This document shows positions 6,811 to 14,926 of a stretch of DNA of 23,770 nt, in pieces; positions within the stretch are counted from its first letter, which is position 1; the number at the start of each line of letters is the position of its first letter. The translations under genes were made by a program, and so were the position numbers. A model generated the notes under the pieces. That model saw only the letters and a list, made by a program, of their open reading frames with translations. It made no database searches and had not been told where the DNA came from. This DNA is from Candidatus Omnitrophota bacterium (GTDB taxonomy: Bacteria > Omnitrophota > Gorgyraeia > Tantalellales > Tantalellaceae). Location of the stretch: positions 1-23,770 of the forward strand of contig DAOVKF010000004.1 of assembly GCA_030631915.1 (NCBI GenBank), read 5' to 3'.

Positions 6811-7809
6811 ATGAGACGGAAGGCCATAGCGCTTGTGTCCGGCGGGCTTGACAGTTTACTCGCCGCGAGGGTCATTGCGGATCAGGGCATAGAAGTGAGA
6901 GGGGTGTGTTTTGTGATGCCGTTCGCCTCGCGGGATATCAGCGCTTTTAAGGGCAGGGTGCGGGAAGCGTGCGCGGACGCTGGTATTTCCGTGAGCATGG
7001 TGGATATATCCGAAGAGTTCCTGCAGATCCTTGAGCGGCCGGAACACGGGTTCGGTTCCAACCTAAACCCCTGCATTGACTGCAAGATATTGATGCTGCG
7101 CCGGGCCAGGGAAATAATGGAAAAAGAGGATGCCGCTTTTATAATTACCGGAGAGGTGCTGGGAGAAAGACCCATGTCCCAGAGAAAGGATGCCCTGAAC
7201 AGGATAGAGAAGAAGTCGCTCCTGGACGGGTATCTTCTCAGGCCGCTTTCTGCCCGGCTTCTCAAAGTGACCGTGCCTGAAAAAGAGGGCATTGTTGACA
7301 GAGACGCCCTGTTCGATATACAGGGCCGTTCGCGTGAGCGGCAGTTCAAATTAGCGGAGGAATACGGCATAAGAGAATTTTTTTCGCCCGGCGGGGGATG
7401 TCTTCTTACAGACCCCGAGTTTTCGCGAAGATTAGGGGACCTTATGGGGGAGGGCGGCCTGAAGCTCGATGATATAAAACTTTTGAAGTACGGGAGACAT
7501 TTTCGTCTGGATGATGGGACCAAAGTGGTTGTGGGAAGGAATGAAAAAGATAACGCCGGCATAGCCGCTTTAAAAAAGGACCATGATGTCCTGCTGCGCC
7601 TGAAGGAAAAAACAGGGCCATGTATTCTCCTCCGGGGACAACTCAGCCCCCTGAATATCGAAAAAGCGGCGTCGCTCTGCGTAAGCCATTCAAAGAGCAG
7701 GAACAGCCGTCTTCCCGAAAAGATCAGATACTGGACCGACGTAATGGACGCCAGGGACATTTGTGCGGACCCGCTGGCAATGGAAGAGATAGAGGCGATG
7801 AGGGTGTGA
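6811..7809 (+). CDS. PP-loop tRNA thiolation-like protein with C-terminal NFACT-R (DUF814) domain
   Basis: Likely activates a tRNA uridine with ATP for sulfur insertion, in the ThiI/MnmA/TtcA style; the exact target base is not known. Seen: the PP-loop SGGLDS at residues 10-15, the NPCIDCK pair (C88, C91), MSQRKDALNRIE around 122-133, and GGGC (C197). From about residue 215 a second domain (LLKYGRHFRLDDGTKVVVGR) resembles NFACT-R/DUF814, an RNA-binding module. CxxC plus a third Cys is the layout of [4Fe-4S]-dependent tRNA thiolases, so a cluster enzyme is plausible (inference). ATG 6811 is chosen because AAGGGG lies 6-7 nt upstream and the PP-loop is close to it; GTG 6784 in frame is less likely. 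A NifU-type protein follows. Confidence 0.85.
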   Translation: MRRKAIALVSGGLDSLLAARVIADQGIEVRGVCFVMPFASRDISAFKGRVREACADAGISVSMVDISEEFLQILERPEHGFGSNLNPCIDCKILMLRRAREIMEKEDAAFIITGEVLGERPMSQRKDALNRIEKKSLLDGYLLRPLSARLLKVTVPEKEGIVDRDALFDIQGRSRERQFKLAEEYGIREFFSPGGGCLLTDPEFSRRLGDLMGEGGLKLDDIKLLKYGRHFRLDDGTKVVVGRNEKDNAGIAALKKDHDVLLRLKEKTGPCILLRGQLSPLNIEKAASLCVSHSKSRNSRLPEKIRYWTDVMDARDICADPLAMEEIEAMRV

Positions 7810-7855
7810 GGGTCTATACCTGAATAGTCGCCGGATCCAAACGAAAGGACGCGGA

Positions 7856-8074
7856 ATGGAAGAAAAAGTAAAAGAAGCGATCGAAAAGGTTCGTCCGGCC
7901 CTTCAGGGGAGCGGGGGCGACATAGAGTTTGTCTCAATGGAGGATGGTGTTGTCAGGGTCAGGCTTCAAGGAGCATGCAGCGGATGCCCGATGAGCCAGA
8001 TAACGATAAAATCCTTCGTCGAACGGGTATTGAAAGACGAAGTTCCTGAGATCCGGAGCGTGGAGACTGTATAA
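7856..8074 (+). CDS. NifU C-terminal-domain (Nfu-type) iron-sulfur scaffold
   Basis: Small protein that carries a [4Fe-4S] cluster between two subunits and delivers it to client enzymes. 72 residues, a single Nfu domain with no added domain. Seen: LQGSGGDIEFVSMEDGVVRVRLQGACSGCPMSQ in two parts of the usual pattern, with the CxxC pair (CSGC) about residue 42-45, followed by the helical end. AAAGGA lies 7-8 nt upstream of the ATG. It sits 46 nt after the PP-loop enzyme with candidate cluster cysteines, which suggests it may serve that enzyme (inference). Confidence 0.92.
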   Translation: MEEKVKEAIEKVRPALQGSGGDIEFVSMEDGVVRVRLQGACSGCPMSQITIKSFVERVLKDEVPEIRSVETV

Positions 8075-8129
8075 AAGCGAAAAAATGGCGCTTAATTAGA
8101 AAAAAGTGTAATTCAAGTGATATTTAAGG

Positions 8130-8135
8130 TATAAT
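8130..8135 (+). promoter_or_regulatory. -10-like box TATAAT directly before fau
   Basis: A perfect TATAAT lies only 2 nt before the annotated fau ATG (8138). No convincing -35 box is seen at the right spacing. If it is used, transcription would start inside the first codons, and fau would need another start (for example TTG 8162). It may be chance in an AT-rich spacer. Confidence 0.35.
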
Positions 8136-8137
8136 AT

Positions 8138-8707
8138 ATGAATTCTGACAATATAGCATTATTGAAGGATAAGATCAGAAAGGAGATAATAGGGGAATTA
8201 CGGGGACAGGCTCCCCTGTTAAGGAGCGAGAGGAGCCGCAGGATCCAGGAAAAGCTAATTTCCAGCGAGGAATTCAGATCCGGCAGGACCATAATGACGT
8301 ATGTTTCGTTGGTTGCGGAGGTGGATACCGGTTTGCTGAACAAGAGATCCCTGGAAATGGGGAAAAGAGTGGTTGTCCCGTTTATCGATACGGAAAATCA
8401 AACCATAATAGCTTCAGAACTTACGTCGATAGATGACCTGGTAAATGGGCCCTACGGTATAAAAGTACCGCGGAACGGGTCCCGGAACATGCCTTTGGAG
8501 GAGATAGATCTTATCGTGGTGCCGGCGATAGCGTATGATAAGAATAATATGAGGCTTGGCAGAGGTAAGGGATACTATGACAGATTTCTCGTCCGGCCAG
8601 AGCTGTCTTCGGCAAAAACAGTTGGATTGGCATTTCATTTCCAGGTAGTGGATTTACTGCCCGCGGATCCCGACGATATACCGGTGTCACGGGTGATCAC
8701 CGATTGA
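8138..8707 (+). CDS. fau: 5-formyltetrahydrofolate cyclo-ligase
   Basis: Also called YgfA or MTHFS: converts 5-formyl-THF to 5,10-methenyl-THF with ATP, returning a stored folate to one-carbon metabolism. 189 residues, normal length. Seen: N-terminal helix with LLKDKIRKEI and RSRRIQEKLISSEEF, the MTYVSLVAEVDT segment, VDLIVVPAIAYD-like core (IDLIVVPAIAYDKNN) and the nucleotide-binding signature RLGRGKGYYDRFL. There is no clear ribosome binding site before ATG 8138; TTG 8162 is an in-frame alternative. Fau genes often sit beside 6S RNA and rny, as here. Confidence 0.93.
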   Translation: MNSDNIALLKDKIRKEIIGELRGQAPLLRSERSRRIQEKLISSEEFRSGRTIMTYVSLVAEVDTGLLNKRSLEMGKRVVVPFIDTENQTIIASELTSIDDLVNGPYGIKVPRNGSRNMPLEEIDLIVVPAIAYDKNNMRLGRGKGYYDRFLVRPELSSAKTVGLAFHFQVVDLLPADPDDIPVSRVITD

Positions 8708-8734
8708 CCGACCCCGGACATATTACCTGCTTCG

Positions 8735-8756
8735 CCGGGATTTTCCCCTGGTTTTT
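8735..8756 (+). terminator. Possible intrinsic terminator after fau
   Basis: CCGGG (8735-8739) pairs with CCTGG (8747-8751), including one G-U, followed by five T residues. The short stem makes it weak. It lies 28 nt after the fau stop. Confidence 0.45.
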
Positions 8757-8977
8757 CCTGTCCGTAGAATAGGCCTTGAGCGGCTTTTGCGCCTGGCTTC
8801 AGGCCGCTTCGCCGCTGTGCGGTGTATCTGAACCGCTGAACCCACGAGTCACAATATGCAGGAACAAATGCTATGGTGGAATCTTTCTGAAAGCTTTGGA
8901 TGGATCCGTGTTTCGTGCCCGACGGGCCGCAGGAGCAAGTAAGGTTTTCGACACTGATGATCGACAGGAGGCTATAA
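8757..8977 (+). other. Structured non-coding spacer upstream of rny
   Basis: About 220 nt with no credible gene. It holds several hairpins: AGCG..GCCTG/CAGGC..CGCT (8779-8808), CCGC/GCGG (8812-8822) and GCCC/GGGC (8917-8927). A TAGAAT box at 8765-8770 could be a -10 element, but I see no good -35. It could be a long rny leader or a small RNA. It does not show the closing-stem/bubble plan seen at 6574. Confidence 0.35.
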
Positions 8978-10549
8978 ATGAACGGAAACTATAGTGTATC
9001 TTATCTGGGATTCGCGATCCTGGGCGGTATGTTCTTCTTTTTTCTCGGATATGTGGTGCGGAAATATACCGCCACAATGAAGATAAAACGCGCCGAAGAC
9101 AAGGCGAAAACCATTGTAACACAGTCGAAAGTGGAGGCGGAGCGAAGGAGAAGAGAATCCGCGCTGGAAGCGAAAGACCTGCTCCTGAAGACACGGGCGG
9201 AGTTCGAGGAAGAGTCGAAAGAGCGCAGAAAAGAGCTCCTGGTGCTGGAAAAGCGGTTGATGCAAAAGGAAGAGAACCTGGACAGGAAGGTCGAATTGAT
9301 CGACCGGAAAGACAGGGAGCTCAAAAAGGCAGGTGAGGAGGTCAATCACAGGAAGGAAGATATCACACGGCAGAAGCAGGATATGGTCAGGCTGCTCCAG
9401 GAGGAAAAGACCCGCCTTGAGAGGATCTCCGGCATGAGCAGGGAGCAGGCCAGGAACATGCTTATGCAGAAGATGAAAGAGGATGCCACGAACGAAGTCG
9501 CTTACACGATAAAGAAGATACAGGAAGAGACCAGGAGCAAGGCGGACAAGGAAGCGAGAAAGATAATAGGCCTCGCCATTCAGAAGTGCGCCGTGGATCA
9601 CACGGTGGATACAACGGTAAGTGTGGTCCATCTTCCGTCCGAGGAAATGAAGGGAAGGATAATCGGACGGGAGGGAAGAAATATACGCGCCCTGGAGATG
9701 GCTACCGGAGTTGACGTGATCATTGACGATACCCCGGAAGCCGTTGTCATCTCGGGATTTGACAGGTACCGCCGTGAAGTGGCTAAACGGTCCCTTGAAA
9801 ATCTTATTGAGGACGGTAGGATACATCCCGGACGTATCGAAGAAGTCGTCGCGAAAACAAAAAAAGAGATGGAAGCTCTGGTCAAGGAGGAAGGGGAGAA
9901 TACGCTTCTTGACATGGGGATCCACGGCGTGCACAGTGAACTCGTCAAATTACTGGGAAAGCTGAAGTTTCGCACGAGTTACGGGCAGAACGTTTTACAG
10001 CATTCCAAAGAGACCGCCTACCTCATGGCTACAATGGCGGGTGAGCTCAGGCTGGACATCAAACTGGCCAAGCGCATCGGCATTTTACACGATATAGGCA
10101 AGGCGGTTTCTCATGAGATGGAAGGCACTCACGCGAAGCTGGGGGCGGATCTTGCCAAAAGATACGGAGAACCCGAGCTCGTGGTGCACGCGATAGAGGC
10201 CCATCATGAGGATGTTGAGCCGAGGACGCTTCTCGCGGTGCTGACGCAGGCTGCGGACGCGATAAGCGCGAGCCGGCCGGGGGCGAGGAAGGAGACGCTG
10301 GATTCTTATATAAAGAGACTGGAGGAATTGGAGGACATAGCCAATTCGTTCGAGGGCGTTGAAAGGACATACGCGATCCAGGCCGGCCGCGAGATACGGA
10401 TCATGGTCCAGCCGGACAAGGTCGATGACGCGAAACTCGCTGTGGTAGCCATGGAGATCAAAAAAAGGATCGAAAACGAGCTGCAGTACCCCGGGCAGAT
10501 AAAGGTAGTCGTGATACGCGAGACCAGGTCGATCGAATTCGCCAAGTAA
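8978..10549 (+). CDS. rny: Ribonuclease Y
   Basis: Membrane-anchored endoribonuclease that starts mRNA decay in many bacteria lacking RNase E. 523 residues, standard length. Seen in order: an N-terminal membrane helix (about residues 9-27), a long charged coiled coil (about 35-200), a KH domain with GRIIGREGRNIR (227-238), and an HD domain with H371-D372 in GILHDIGKAV and a further His pair in EAHHEDVEP. AGGAGG lies 6 nt before the ATG. The rny-ymdB order is common. Nothing essential is missing. Confidence 0.97.
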   Translation: MNGNYSVSYLGFAILGGMFFFFLGYVVRKYTATMKIKRAEDKAKTIVTQSKVEAERRRRESALEAKDLLLKTRAEFEEESKERRKELLVLEKRLMQKEENLDRKVELIDRKDRELKKAGEEVNHRKEDITRQKQDMVRLLQEEKTRLERISGMSREQARNMLMQKMKEDATNEVAYTIKKIQEETRSKADKEARKIIGLAIQKCAVDHTVDTTVSVVHLPSEEMKGRIIGREGRNIRALEMATGVDVIIDDTPEAVVISGFDRYRREVAKRSLENLIEDGRIHPGRIEEVVAKTKKEMEALVKEEGENTLLDMGIHGVHSELVKLLGKLKFRTSYGQNVLQHSKETAYLMATMAGELRLDIKLAKRIGILHDIGKAVSHEMEGTHAKLGADLAKRYGEPELVVHAIEAHHEDVEPRTLLAVLTQAADAISASRPGARKETLDSYIKRLEELEDIANSFEGVERTYAIQAGREIRIMVQPDKVDDAKLAVVAMEIKKRIENELQYPGQIKVVVIRETRSIEFAK

Positions 10550-10553
10550 ATGA

Positions 10554-10596
10554 GACCACAACTTAACGAGCGATAGCGAAGGTAAGTTGTAAGGTC
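10554..10596. repeat. Inverted repeat between rny and ymdB (first of two)
   Basis: GACC-ACAACTTA (10554-10565) pairs with TAAGTTGT-GGTC (10583-10596, with two bulged A). It makes a 12-bp stem starting 4 nt after the rny stop. There is no T-run, so it is not a normal intrinsic terminator. Confidence 0.6.
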
Positions 10597-10602
10597 GAAT
10601 TT

Positions 10603-10640
10603 ATCCCGAGCGAACGAGGGGAACGAGAGAGCCGAGGGAT
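10603..10640. repeat. Palindromic extragenic repeat between rny and ymdB (second of two)
   Basis: Begins ATCCCGAGCG and ends GCCGAGGGAT, with a GA-rich centre (GAACGAGGGGAACGAGAGAG). The ends pair as ATCCC/GGGAT. Elements of the form ATCCCGAGC...GAGGGAT are, as I recall, frequent intergenic repeats in several uncultured lineages; this was not checked. Confidence 0.5.
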
Positions 10641-10670
10641 CTGAAGCAGGTTTAAGAAAGCGGAGAAGCC

Positions 10671-11453
10671 ATGAATATACTATTTTTAGGCGATATAGTC
10701 GGAAGGCCCGGCAGAGAGATCATACACCAGGTGCTGCCGGATTATATAAAAAAGCGTGAGATCGACTTTGTGATAGCCAACGGCGAGAACGCGGCAGGCG
10801 GAAGCGGGGTAACGCCCAGGATAGCGGAGCAGCTCTTTGCCGGGGGCATAGATGTCCTCACATCGGGTGACCATATCTGGAAAAAGCGGGAAATATACGA
10901 TTATCTTGAACATACGGACAGACTTTTACGGCCCGCGAATTATCCGTGGGGCGTGCCGGGCAAAGGTTCAACTGTCGTGCATGCCGCTGACGGGAGAAAG
11001 GTAGCCGTGGTCAATCTCGTGGGCAGGGTTTTTATGGAGCCCGTGGATTGCCCCTTTATCGCGGTTAAAGAAGAGATAAAAAAGCTTTCAGACGAAACCC
11101 CGGTGATAATCGTGGATATACACGCCGAAGCGACAAGCGAAAAGGTGGCGTTCGGCTGGTTCCTCGACGGGCTGGTAAGCGGCGTCATAGGGACCCATAC
11201 GCATATCCAGACGGCCGATGAAAAGATACTTCCGAAAGGGACCGCGTATATAACCGACTGCGGGATGACCGGCCCCTATGATTCGGTGATAGGCCGGAGA
11301 AAAGAACAGATCCTGGAACGTTTCGTAACGCAGTTACCCACGCGTTTTGAGATGGCCAGCGATGACGTCCAGATGCACGGTGTGATCATCAGGACCGACG
11401 ACGGGACAGGGAAAGCGCTGGGCATCGAAAGGGTGCAGGAGCGGATGTTATAA
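10671..11453 (+). CDS. ymdB: YmdB-family metallophosphoesterase (2',3'-cyclic nucleotide phosphodiesterase)
   Basis: Dinuclear-metal phosphodiesterase; the Bacillus homologue acts on 2',3'-cyclic nucleotides and affects biofilm and sporulation choices. 260 residues, normal. Seen: metal ligands in FLGDIVGRPG (D8), NGENAAGG, TSGDHIWKK, VDIHAEATSEK and GTHTHIQTAD, all present, followed by DCGMTGPYDSVIG. GCGGAGAAGCC precedes the ATG. It follows rny, a linkage conserved in many bacteria and consistent with a shared role in RNA turnover. Confidence 0.94.
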   Translation: MNILFLGDIVGRPGREIIHQVLPDYIKKREIDFVIANGENAAGGSGVTPRIAEQLFAGGIDVLTSGDHIWKKREIYDYLEHTDRLLRPANYPWGVPGKGSTVVHAADGRKVAVVNLVGRVFMEPVDCPFIAVKEEIKKLSDETPVIIVDIHAEATSEKVAFGWFLDGLVSGVIGTHTHIQTADEKILPKGTAYITDCGMTGPYDSVIGRRKEQILERFVTQLPTRFEMASDDVQMHGVIIRTDDGTGKALGIERVQERML

Positions 11454-11454
11454 A

Positions 11455-12714
11455 ATGGCAGGCGGCAGTAACGCGCATATCTACACGGTAACCGAATTAA
11501 CGCGGGATGTCCGGCTTGTTCTGGAAGACGCGTTCACAGGGATATGGGTCGAGGGGGAGATATCAAATTTAAGGTTGCCTGTGTCGGGGCACGCTTATTT
11601 CACCCTTAAGGACGAGAACAGCATGTTGAAATGCGTTCTTTTCAAAAGCGCCGGCTCCAGGCTGAAATTTGCCCTGGAGGACGGGATGCGGGTTTCATGC
11701 TTCGGAAGGGTCAGCGTTTACGACAAACAGGGGCAATACCAGCTTTACGCGGATATAATCGAACTTCAGGGCAAAGGCGCGCTTTACGCGGCTTTTGAAC
11801 AGCTCAAGGAAAGGCTTCGCAAAGAAGGGTTATTTGACGAGGCGCGCAAGAAACCGGTGCCCTTTCTTCCGGTTCGCCTGGGCGTTATAACATCGGGCAC
11901 GGGAGCGGCTGTGCGTGATATTTTAAAGGTCGCCCGGCGGAGGTTCACGAATATAGAGATCACGATATCCCCGGTAAAGGTGCAGGGTGATGACGCTAAA
12001 CATGAGATAGCGCAGGCCATTGAGCTGATGAACGAATACAACAGGTATCTGGCAAACACCGGGTCGAAGGAACACCCCATTGAGGTCATTATTGCCGGCA
12101 GAGGCGGAGGGAGCATGGAGGACCTGTGGGCGTTTAACGAGGAAATAGTGGCCAGGGCCATATTCGCTTCCGAGATACCGGTGATAAGCGCGGTTGGACA
12201 CGAGATCGATTACACGATATCCGATTTCACGGCGGATCACCGCGCTGCCACCCCTTCAGCGGCCGCGGAACTGGTAATACCGGAAAAAGACGAACTCAGG
12301 GGGCGGATCGACGGATACACGGACAGGCTGGGAGCGGCTGTAAGCTCAAGACTGGATCTACTCGGGACAAGGTTGAAGAACCTGAGTGATAGTTACGTGA
12401 TGCGCGCGCCGGTCAACGCGGTCTTACAACTGGAACAGCAGGTGGATGACCTGGCCAGAAGAGCGCGTGTCGGAATAACGCACCATGTGGAACTGCAAAA
12501 AAGCGGGTTCGCCATGCTGGCCGGCAAGCTGAAGGCGCTCGGTCCGCTTTCCGTGTTGAACCGGGGATACAGTATTACTTTTCAGGACGGCAGGGTGGTC
12601 AGGGACACTGAAGGCCTCCGGCCGGGTGACCGCCTGTTGACACGGTTCGCTCGTGATGAAGTGTCAAGCCGCGTGGAGGAGGTACGAGGAAAAAATGAAA
12701 GACATGTCATTTGA
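11455..12714 (+). CDS. xseA: Exodeoxyribonuclease VII large subunit
   Basis: Catalytic subunit of exonuclease VII, which degrades single-stranded DNA from both ends. 419 residues, typical. Seen: an N-terminal OB fold (YTVTELTRDVRLVLEDAF then GIWVEGEISNLRLPVSGHAY), the GVITSGTGAAVRDIL segment, GRGGGSMEDLWAFNEE and GHEIDYTISDFTADHRAATP in the catalytic domain, then a C-terminal coiled-coil region and the NRGYSIT box. Starts 1 nt after the ymdB stop with little independent binding site, so it is probably coupled. Overlaps xseB by 20 nt. Confidence 0.96.
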   Translation: MAGGSNAHIYTVTELTRDVRLVLEDAFTGIWVEGEISNLRLPVSGHAYFTLKDENSMLKCVLFKSAGSRLKFALEDGMRVSCFGRVSVYDKQGQYQLYADIIELQGKGALYAAFEQLKERLRKEGLFDEARKKPVPFLPVRLGVITSGTGAAVRDILKVARRRFTNIEITISPVKVQGDDAKHEIAQAIELMNEYNRYLANTGSKEHPIEVIIAGRGGGSMEDLWAFNEEIVARAIFASEIPVISAVGHEIDYTISDFTADHRAATPSAAAELVIPEKDELRGRIDGYTDRLGAAVSSRLDLLGTRLKNLSDSYVMRAPVNAVLQLEQQVDDLARRARVGITHHVELQKSGFAMLAGKLKALGPLSVLNRGYSITFQDGRVVRDTEGLRPGDRLLTRFARDEVSSRVEEVRGKNERHVI

Positions 12715-12931
12715 AAAAGCGTTGGAAAAACTTGAGAACATAGTCGGCGAACTGGAAAAGGGGGATATCCCTTTGGACGCCACGCTCAAGAAATATGAAG
12801 AGGGCGTCGCTCTGGCGCGCATGTGTCAGAAGAAGCTGGACAGCGCCAGGCAGAAGATAGAGCTTCTTGTGAAGGGTGAGGACGGGGAGTTCGTGAAAAA
12901 GGATTTTGAAGGGGATCATGATGAAGACTGA
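12695..12931 (+). CDS. xseB: Exodeoxyribonuclease VII small subunit
   Basis: Small helical subunit that coats XseA. 78 residues, normal. Seen: MSFEKALEKLENIVGELEKG, then the PLDATLKKYEEGVALARMCQ core and the LDSARQKIELL end, all diagnostic. Start at 12695 is chosen because GAGG lies 5 nt upstream and the protein begins at the family's usual place; an upstream in-frame ATG (12653) would add unrelated residues. ATG 12704 is also possible. Confidence 0.95.
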   Translation: MKDMSFEKALEKLENIVGELEKGDIPLDATLKKYEEGVALARMCQKKLDSARQKIELLVKGEDGEFVKKDFEGDHDED

Positions 12932-12962
12932 CCGCGGCTTTGACCCGCCCGGGGCAAAGCGG
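12932..12962 (+). terminator. Hairpin after xseB
   Basis: CCGC..CTTTG pairs with CAAAG..CGG around a GC-rich CCC/GGG inner stem, immediately after the xseB stop. No T-run follows, so it may pause or process the transcript rather than end it. Confidence 0.4.
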
Positions 12963-12986
12963 TCTCTAAAAGCGTTGTAATCAGGT

Positions 12987-12992
12987 TATAAT
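12987..12992 (+). promoter_or_regulatory. Possible -10 box upstream of dxs
   Basis: A perfect TATAAT lies 30 nt before the dxs GTG. The -35 position is not well matched, so this is a weak call. With the hairpin just upstream, it suggests dxs may begin its own transcript. Confidence 0.35.
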
Positions 12993-13016
12993 GAAAAACA
13001 GGCAAGTGACGAAAAC

Positions 13017-14900
13017 GTGAAAATGTATGAATTGTTGGACAAAATATCCTCTCCGGCAGATATTAAGGGATTCAGCACAGGCAAACTGGAAAAACTCGCC
13101 GAAGAGATCAGGGACAGGATAATAGAAACCACTTCCCGCAAAGGCGGGCATCTTGCCGCCAGCCTCGGAGCGGCCGAACTGGCCGTTGCCCTTCATTTTT
13201 GCCTGGAAAGCCCGAGGGACAAGCTGGTATGGGATGTCGGGCACCAGAGTTACGCGCATAAGCTTCTCACGGGACGAAACAGGAATTTCGACACTCTCAG
13301 AGAGATGGGGGGCTTAAGCGGCTTTCCGAACAAAGAGGAAAGTGAACATGATCCGTTCACCTGCGGCCACAGCGCGACGTCCATATCGTCCGCGTTTGGG
13401 TTAGCCTGCGCGAGAGATATGAACGGGGAGGACTTTAAAGTCGTCGCGGTCATAGGTGACGCGTCGCTTGCGAACGGCCTCGCGTTTGAGGGGCTGAACT
13501 ATGCCGGGCAGACTGATACGAATATAGCCGTGGTGTTGAACGATAACGAGCATTCCATATCCAGGCCGGTGGGCGCCATGAGCCGGTATTTGAACAAGGT
13601 CATAACGAACCCTCTTTATAACAGGGTCAGGGAGGAGGCCGAAAAGGTCGTCAAGAACATCCCGAAACTGGGTTCCACTACTTACAACGCGGTAAGGAAA
13701 TTCCAGGAAGGGATAAAAAACCTTTTGATGCCCGGGATCCTGTTCGAAGAATTGGGATTCCGTTATTTCGGGCCCATAGACGGTCATGACATTTCGCAGT
13801 TGATATCAATATTTAAAAACACCTTATGCCTGAAAGGGCCTGTTTTTATACATGTTATCACCAAGAAAGGGAAAGGATACAGCTACGCGGAAAAGGATCC
13901 CACCGGGTATCACGGTGTTTCGTCGTTTAATGTCAGAACAGGGCGGATCTATCCTGAGGAAAGGGCCGGAAAGACCTTTACGCAGCATTTCGGTGAGAAG
14001 ATCGCAGGGCTGGCCGGGGCTGACAGCAGGGTGGTCGCGATAACGGCGGCCATGAAAGACGGTGTGGGCCTTAATGAGTTCAGTGAGAGATTTCCCGGCA
14101 GATTTTTTGACGTCGGGATCACGGAATCACACGCCGTAACATTCGCGGCGGGTCTGGCCAGAGGAGGGTTTAAACCCGTTGTGGCCGTTTATTCTACTTT
14201 TTTGCAGCGGGCGTATGACCAGCTTATCCATGATATAGCTCTTCAAAAACTGCCGGTTGTTTTTTGCATGGACCGGGCCGGGCTTGTGGGAAAGGACGGT
14301 CCGACCCACCATGGGGTATTTGACCTGGCGTATATGCGGAACCTCCCGGGTTTTATCGTGATGGCGCCGAAGGACGGGTTCGAGCTTGAGGTCATGATGG
14401 AGAAAGCCCTGGAATACGATAGGCCCGTGGCGATAAGGTATCCGCGTGATTTCGCGCGCCAGCTTGTCGGCCTTTCCTCTTGCGCGCCGCTTGAAATAGG
14501 GAAAGCTGAAAAGCTCAGAGAAGGCGGGGATCTGGCCATCCTTGCCCTTGGAAGCATGGTGAACACTGCCCTGGAAGTCGGAGAGCTGTTGTCGAAACAA
14601 GGTATAGAAGCCTCGGTCATAAACGCCAGGTTCGTCAAACCGCTGGACAGCGGGATGCTGGAGAGTGTGTGCCGGGAGAACAAAAGGCTCGTGACCCTGG
14701 AGGAAGGTGTCGTGAACGGCGGTTTTGGCAGCGCCGTGCTGGAGGTTATGGAAAGGGAGAATCTGCTGCGGGAGGTTCAACTGAAATGTCTCGGGTTACC
14801 CGACCAGTTCATTGAACACGGCGCCAGGGAAGAGCTCCTGCGGAAATATCATCTTATGCCCGATGAGATCCTGGCTATAATAAAGTCCGACCTTTTATAG
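13017..14900 (+). CDS. dxs: 1-deoxy-D-xylulose-5-phosphate synthase
   Basis: Thiamine-diphosphate enzyme that joins pyruvate and glyceraldehyde 3-phosphate, the first step of the MEP isoprenoid pathway. 627 residues, normal. Seen: GGHLAASLG (active-site His45), VWDVGHQSYAHK (His76), the cofactor motif AVIGDASLANGLAFEGLN with LNDNEHSIS (about 145-181), GPIDGHD, and the pyrimidine-domain Glu in DVGITESHAVTFAAG, then a C-terminal transketolase domain. The cofactor loop reads GDA where GDG is more common. The start is GTG 13017 or ATG 13023; neither has a strong binding site. It follows xseAB as in many bacteria, but the usual ispA between them is absent. Confidence 0.95.
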   Translation: MKMYELLDKISSPADIKGFSTGKLEKLAEEIRDRIIETTSRKGGHLAASLGAAELAVALHFCLESPRDKLVWDVGHQSYAHKLLTGRNRNFDTLREMGGLSGFPNKEESEHDPFTCGHSATSISSAFGLACARDMNGEDFKVVAVIGDASLANGLAFEGLNYAGQTDTNIAVVLNDNEHSISRPVGAMSRYLNKVITNPLYNRVREEAEKVVKNIPKLGSTTYNAVRKFQEGIKNLLMPGILFEELGFRYFGPIDGHDISQLISIFKNTLCLKGPVFIHVITKKGKGYSYAEKDPTGYHGVSSFNVRTGRIYPEERAGKTFTQHFGEKIAGLAGADSRVVAITAAMKDGVGLNEFSERFPGRFFDVGITESHAVTFAAGLARGGFKPVVAVYSTFLQRAYDQLIHDIALQKLPVVFCMDRAGLVGKDGPTHHGVFDLAYMRNLPGFIVMAPKDGFELEVMMEKALEYDRPVAIRYPRDFARQLVGLSSCAPLEIGKAEKLREGGDLAILALGSMVNTALEVGELLSKQGIEASVINARFVKPLDSGMLESVCRENKRLVTLEEGVVNGGFGSAVLEVMERENLLREVQLKCLGLPDQFIEHGAREELLRKYHLMPDEILAIIKSDLL

Positions 14901-14926
14901 ACATTGCGGCGCATTATACGTGAGAT

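Noticed and set aside
6374..6814. 146-codon frame crossing the inverted repeat and the 6S-like RNA
   Set aside because: It spans a perfect palindrome, a promoter and a terminator, and its translation has no protein-like features.
6882..7937. 351-codon frame on the minus strand opposite the PP-loop gene
   Set aside because: A long antisense shadow of a well-supported gene, rich in Ser/Arg/Pro and without family motifs.
8708..8977. 6S RNA in the fau-rny gap
   Set aside because: I looked here first because of synteny, but the region lacks the closing stem and central bubble; the better candidate is at 6574.
8776..8994. 72-codon frame upstream of rny on the + strand
   Set aside because: No binding site, no recognisable motif, overlaps the rny start and runs through strong hairpins.
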